IMG/VR virus record: IMGVR_UViG_3300044953_000236
Coordinates: 1-23,782 of that record
Strand: one strand, 5' to 3'
Length of the DNA: 23,782 nt
Origin: a virus
Below are positions 22,183-23,782 of this stretch, one piece after another (within the stretch, counting starts at the first letter, position 1; each line of letters opens with the position of its first letter). Made by a program: the position numbers and the translations under genes. A model generated the notes under the pieces. The model ran no database searches, had not been told where the DNA came from, and saw nothing but the letters and a program-made list of their open reading frames with translations.

Positions 22183-23782
22183 ATGAGTTCAATCATTGTC
22201 CCAGGACTAAAAGTTTCGCAGCTACCAATCGCAACAGAGTTAACACCACAAGATGCATTTTATGTTGTTGATGTAGAGACAGATACATCTAGGAAAACAA
22301 CATTCGCAACTATCTCGGCGGAGCTTGCAACTACTATTGGTCATATAATCACCAGTGCTCATATATATGTTATGCGATCTGGTGATACAATGACTGGTGA
22401 CTTAATTTTAGATAGCGATCCAACCGTACCATTACAAGCAGCAACTAAGCAGTATGTTGATTCAATCGTATTAAGTGGTGATGGTGTTCCAGTGGGTGTG
22501 TTCTTACCAGTATCGGGTATCGGTGCCGGATTAGCTGGTACCGGAATGACTGGTTACTTAACGTTAACTGCAGACCCAACACAACCACTGCATGCTGTAA
22601 CTAAACAGTACACATATAAATTCATGCCACTTTCAGGTGGTACAATGACAAATTATTTAACTTTAAATGCAGATCCTGTTTCTAATTTACATGCTGCTAC
22701 CAAGCAGTATGTTGATTCACTAGTTCCAAATGTAACTGGTGGTGGTGGTAAATTTGGTAAGTTCGTTCATAGTTTATCAGACAGCGCTAATACTGAATCA
22801 GGTAGATACATAGTATATTTTAACGATGATGCAAACCGGCTACGGGTGGGTGGCTTGTTCGGTACTGATATCGGTTTTAATGGTGGTCAGGGAGATCAAG
22901 CAGGATACAATCACGGGGTAACTATTTATGATTACACCATTTCAAGTATAGATTTCCACCCATACACAAACCAGCATGTCATTAGTGTTGTTGGTCTAAA
23001 TCACGCGCAATGGGCACTAACTAATGGTGGTTATGTATGGGGAACTGGTACTAATGACGATGGTATTCTAGGTATAAATAATAGAACAACAGACCCAGAA
23101 TTTGGTAATCGCCACTTTCCATACTGGGCTCAAATATACCCGTCTTTGTTTAATAATAACCCAGTGCGTCAGTTGATAACATCAACAGGTTACCCTGATG
23201 GTACTCGTAATAATGGATCTATATTTGCAATTACTAGTGCAAACGAGTTATTTGGGTGGGGACACAACCACCATGGTCAGTTGGGGTTGAGTAATAGTAT
23301 TAATACAGGGGCAGCAATACACCCAACTGCACACAGTGTGAGTGGTGTGCCTGGTAGCGGTAATTATGAGTTTAGATCACCAGTGCAGATTGCACCGACC
23401 GCGGGTACGGGGGTGAATGGGTCTGTTAATGGTAAATATATTAAATTTGTAGCGTCTGGTGGTTACAGTTCTCAGGGGCAGACATTTGTTATTGCGACGG
23501 ATAATACAGTACACTCAACTGGATGGAACAGTTTTGGTGGTTTAGGCCTTGGTGACACCACAATTAGGTATAGATTCAACAGTGTTGGCATGACTGGAGA
23601 TGCGGTGTTTGTTGGTGGTGGTGGTACCGGATCATGTACATACATTCTCACGGGTGGTCAGGTATGGGCTGCTGGCATAAACAGTTATAGTCAGCTAGGT
23701 GATGGTACTGGTACTCAGCGGAACTCGTTTGTGCGGGTATTGAGTGGTCCAGGTGCACCGATCGGTGGTGTGAGTCGAGTAA
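22183..23782 (+). CDS. Tail fibre with phage-fibre repeats and RCC1-type propeller, partial
   Basis: Open from ATG 22183 to the right edge (533 codons, C-terminus missing). Residues 1-60 (SSIIVPGLKVSQLPIATELT) form a virion-attachment-like start. Three copies of the phage tail-fibre repeat follow at ~64-95, ~122-150 and ~155-180, with the pattern SGGTMTGDLxLxxDP...AATKQYVDS. From ~240 the protein has RCC1-type blades, each with G-x-x-xxG-LG: YVWGTGTNDDGILGIN, ELFGWGHNHHGQLGLS, VHSTGWNSFGGLGLGD and VWAAGINSYSQLGDG. RCC1 repeats build a seven-bladed propeller in eukaryotic RCC1 and UVR8; bacteria and phages also carry them. Here a propeller head on a fibre shaft suggests a receptor-binding tip. 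Function inferred. Confidence 0.8.
   Translation, partial: MSSIIVPGLKVSQLPIATELTPQDAFYVVDVETDTSRKTTFATISAELATTIGHIITSAHIYVMRSGDTMTGDLILDSDPTVPLQAATKQYVDSIVLSGDGVPVGVFLPVSGIGAGLAGTGMTGYLTLTADPTQPLHAVTKQYTYKFMPLSGGTMTNYLTLNADPVSNLHAATKQYVDSLVPNVTGGGGKFGKFVHSLSDSANTESGRYIVYFNDDANRLRVGGLFGTDIGFNGGQGDQAGYNHGVTIYDYTISSIDFHPYTNQHVISVVGLNHAQWALTNGGYVWGTGTNDDGILGINNRTTDPEFGNRHFPYWAQIYPSLFNNNPVRQLITSTGYPDGTRNNGSIFAITSANELFGWGHNHHGQLGLSNSINTGAAIHPTAHSVSGVPGSGNYEFRSPVQIAPTAGTGVNGSVNGKYIKFVASGGYSSQGQTFVIATDNTVHSTGWNSFGGLGLGDTTIRYRFNSVGMTGDAVFVGGGGTGSCTYILTGGQVWAAGINSYSQLGDGTGTQRNSFVRVLSGPGAPIGGVSRV

Noticed and set aside
1-23782. CRISPR array, integrase, attachment sites, insertion sequences, rRNA
   Set aside because: I saw no regularly spaced repeats, recombinase motifs or terminal inverted repeats. 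The only mobile elements recognised are the intein/endonuclease types.

Overview
The window looks like part of the virion-structure region of a T4-like contractile-tailed phage (myovirus, Caudoviricetes). It is AT-rich and gene-dense. The signature genes are a T4 gp17-type large terminase, a gp18-type tail sheath, a gp19-type tail tube, two paralogous proteins resembling the gp26/gp51 baseplate-hub family, a tape-measure-like protein and a gp14-type neck protein. Sequences of the form NATAAATA, like T4-type late promoters, sit just ahead of many start codons, while Shine-Dalgarno sequences are almost absent. No host gene is visible. The host cannot be named; marine relatives are suggested only by the terminase intein type.

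Layout: transcription diverges from a 17-bp gap at 13543-13559. Everything to the left is on the minus strand, read from 13542 downward: terminase N-half, terminase C-half, a tube-fold protein, the sheath, a decayed homing-endonuclease locus, the tail tube, a tube/baseplate-type protein with a Gly/Pro-rich tail, two gp26/gp51-like paralogs, a tape-measure-like protein and a gene cut by the left edge. Everything to the right is on the plus strand: a 73-aa unknown, an acidic prohead-core-like protein, a terminator, a 110-aa unknown, the gp14-like neck protein, two large propeller- or lectin-containing structural proteins, and three adhesin or tail-fibre type genes. The last of these, with phage-fibre repeats followed by RCC1-type repeats, is cut by the right edge.

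The standout is the terminase. It is split into two genes by what reads as an atypical split intein. The first gene ends with a 32-residue N-intein that starts with Cys in a CxxGDT block A. The second gene starts with about 400 residues of Vsr/EDxHD-like homing endonuclease, continues through C-intein blocks B, F and G, and resumes the terminase at its Walker B motif. The halves share one reading frame and are separated by one TAA and 24 nt, which hold a perfect TATAAATACTATT late-promoter-like sequence. All terminase catalytic motifs are present across the halves, so protein trans-splicing would rebuild the packaging motor. The arrangement resembles the fractured genes with split inteins and EDxHD endonucleases known from marine metagenomes, and the AceL-TerL class. 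Here, however, the endonuclease is fused in frame to the C-intein.

A second endonuclease of the same type, broken by frameshifts and an in-frame stop, lies between the sheath and tube genes. Homing elements have therefore invaded this structural module at least twice.
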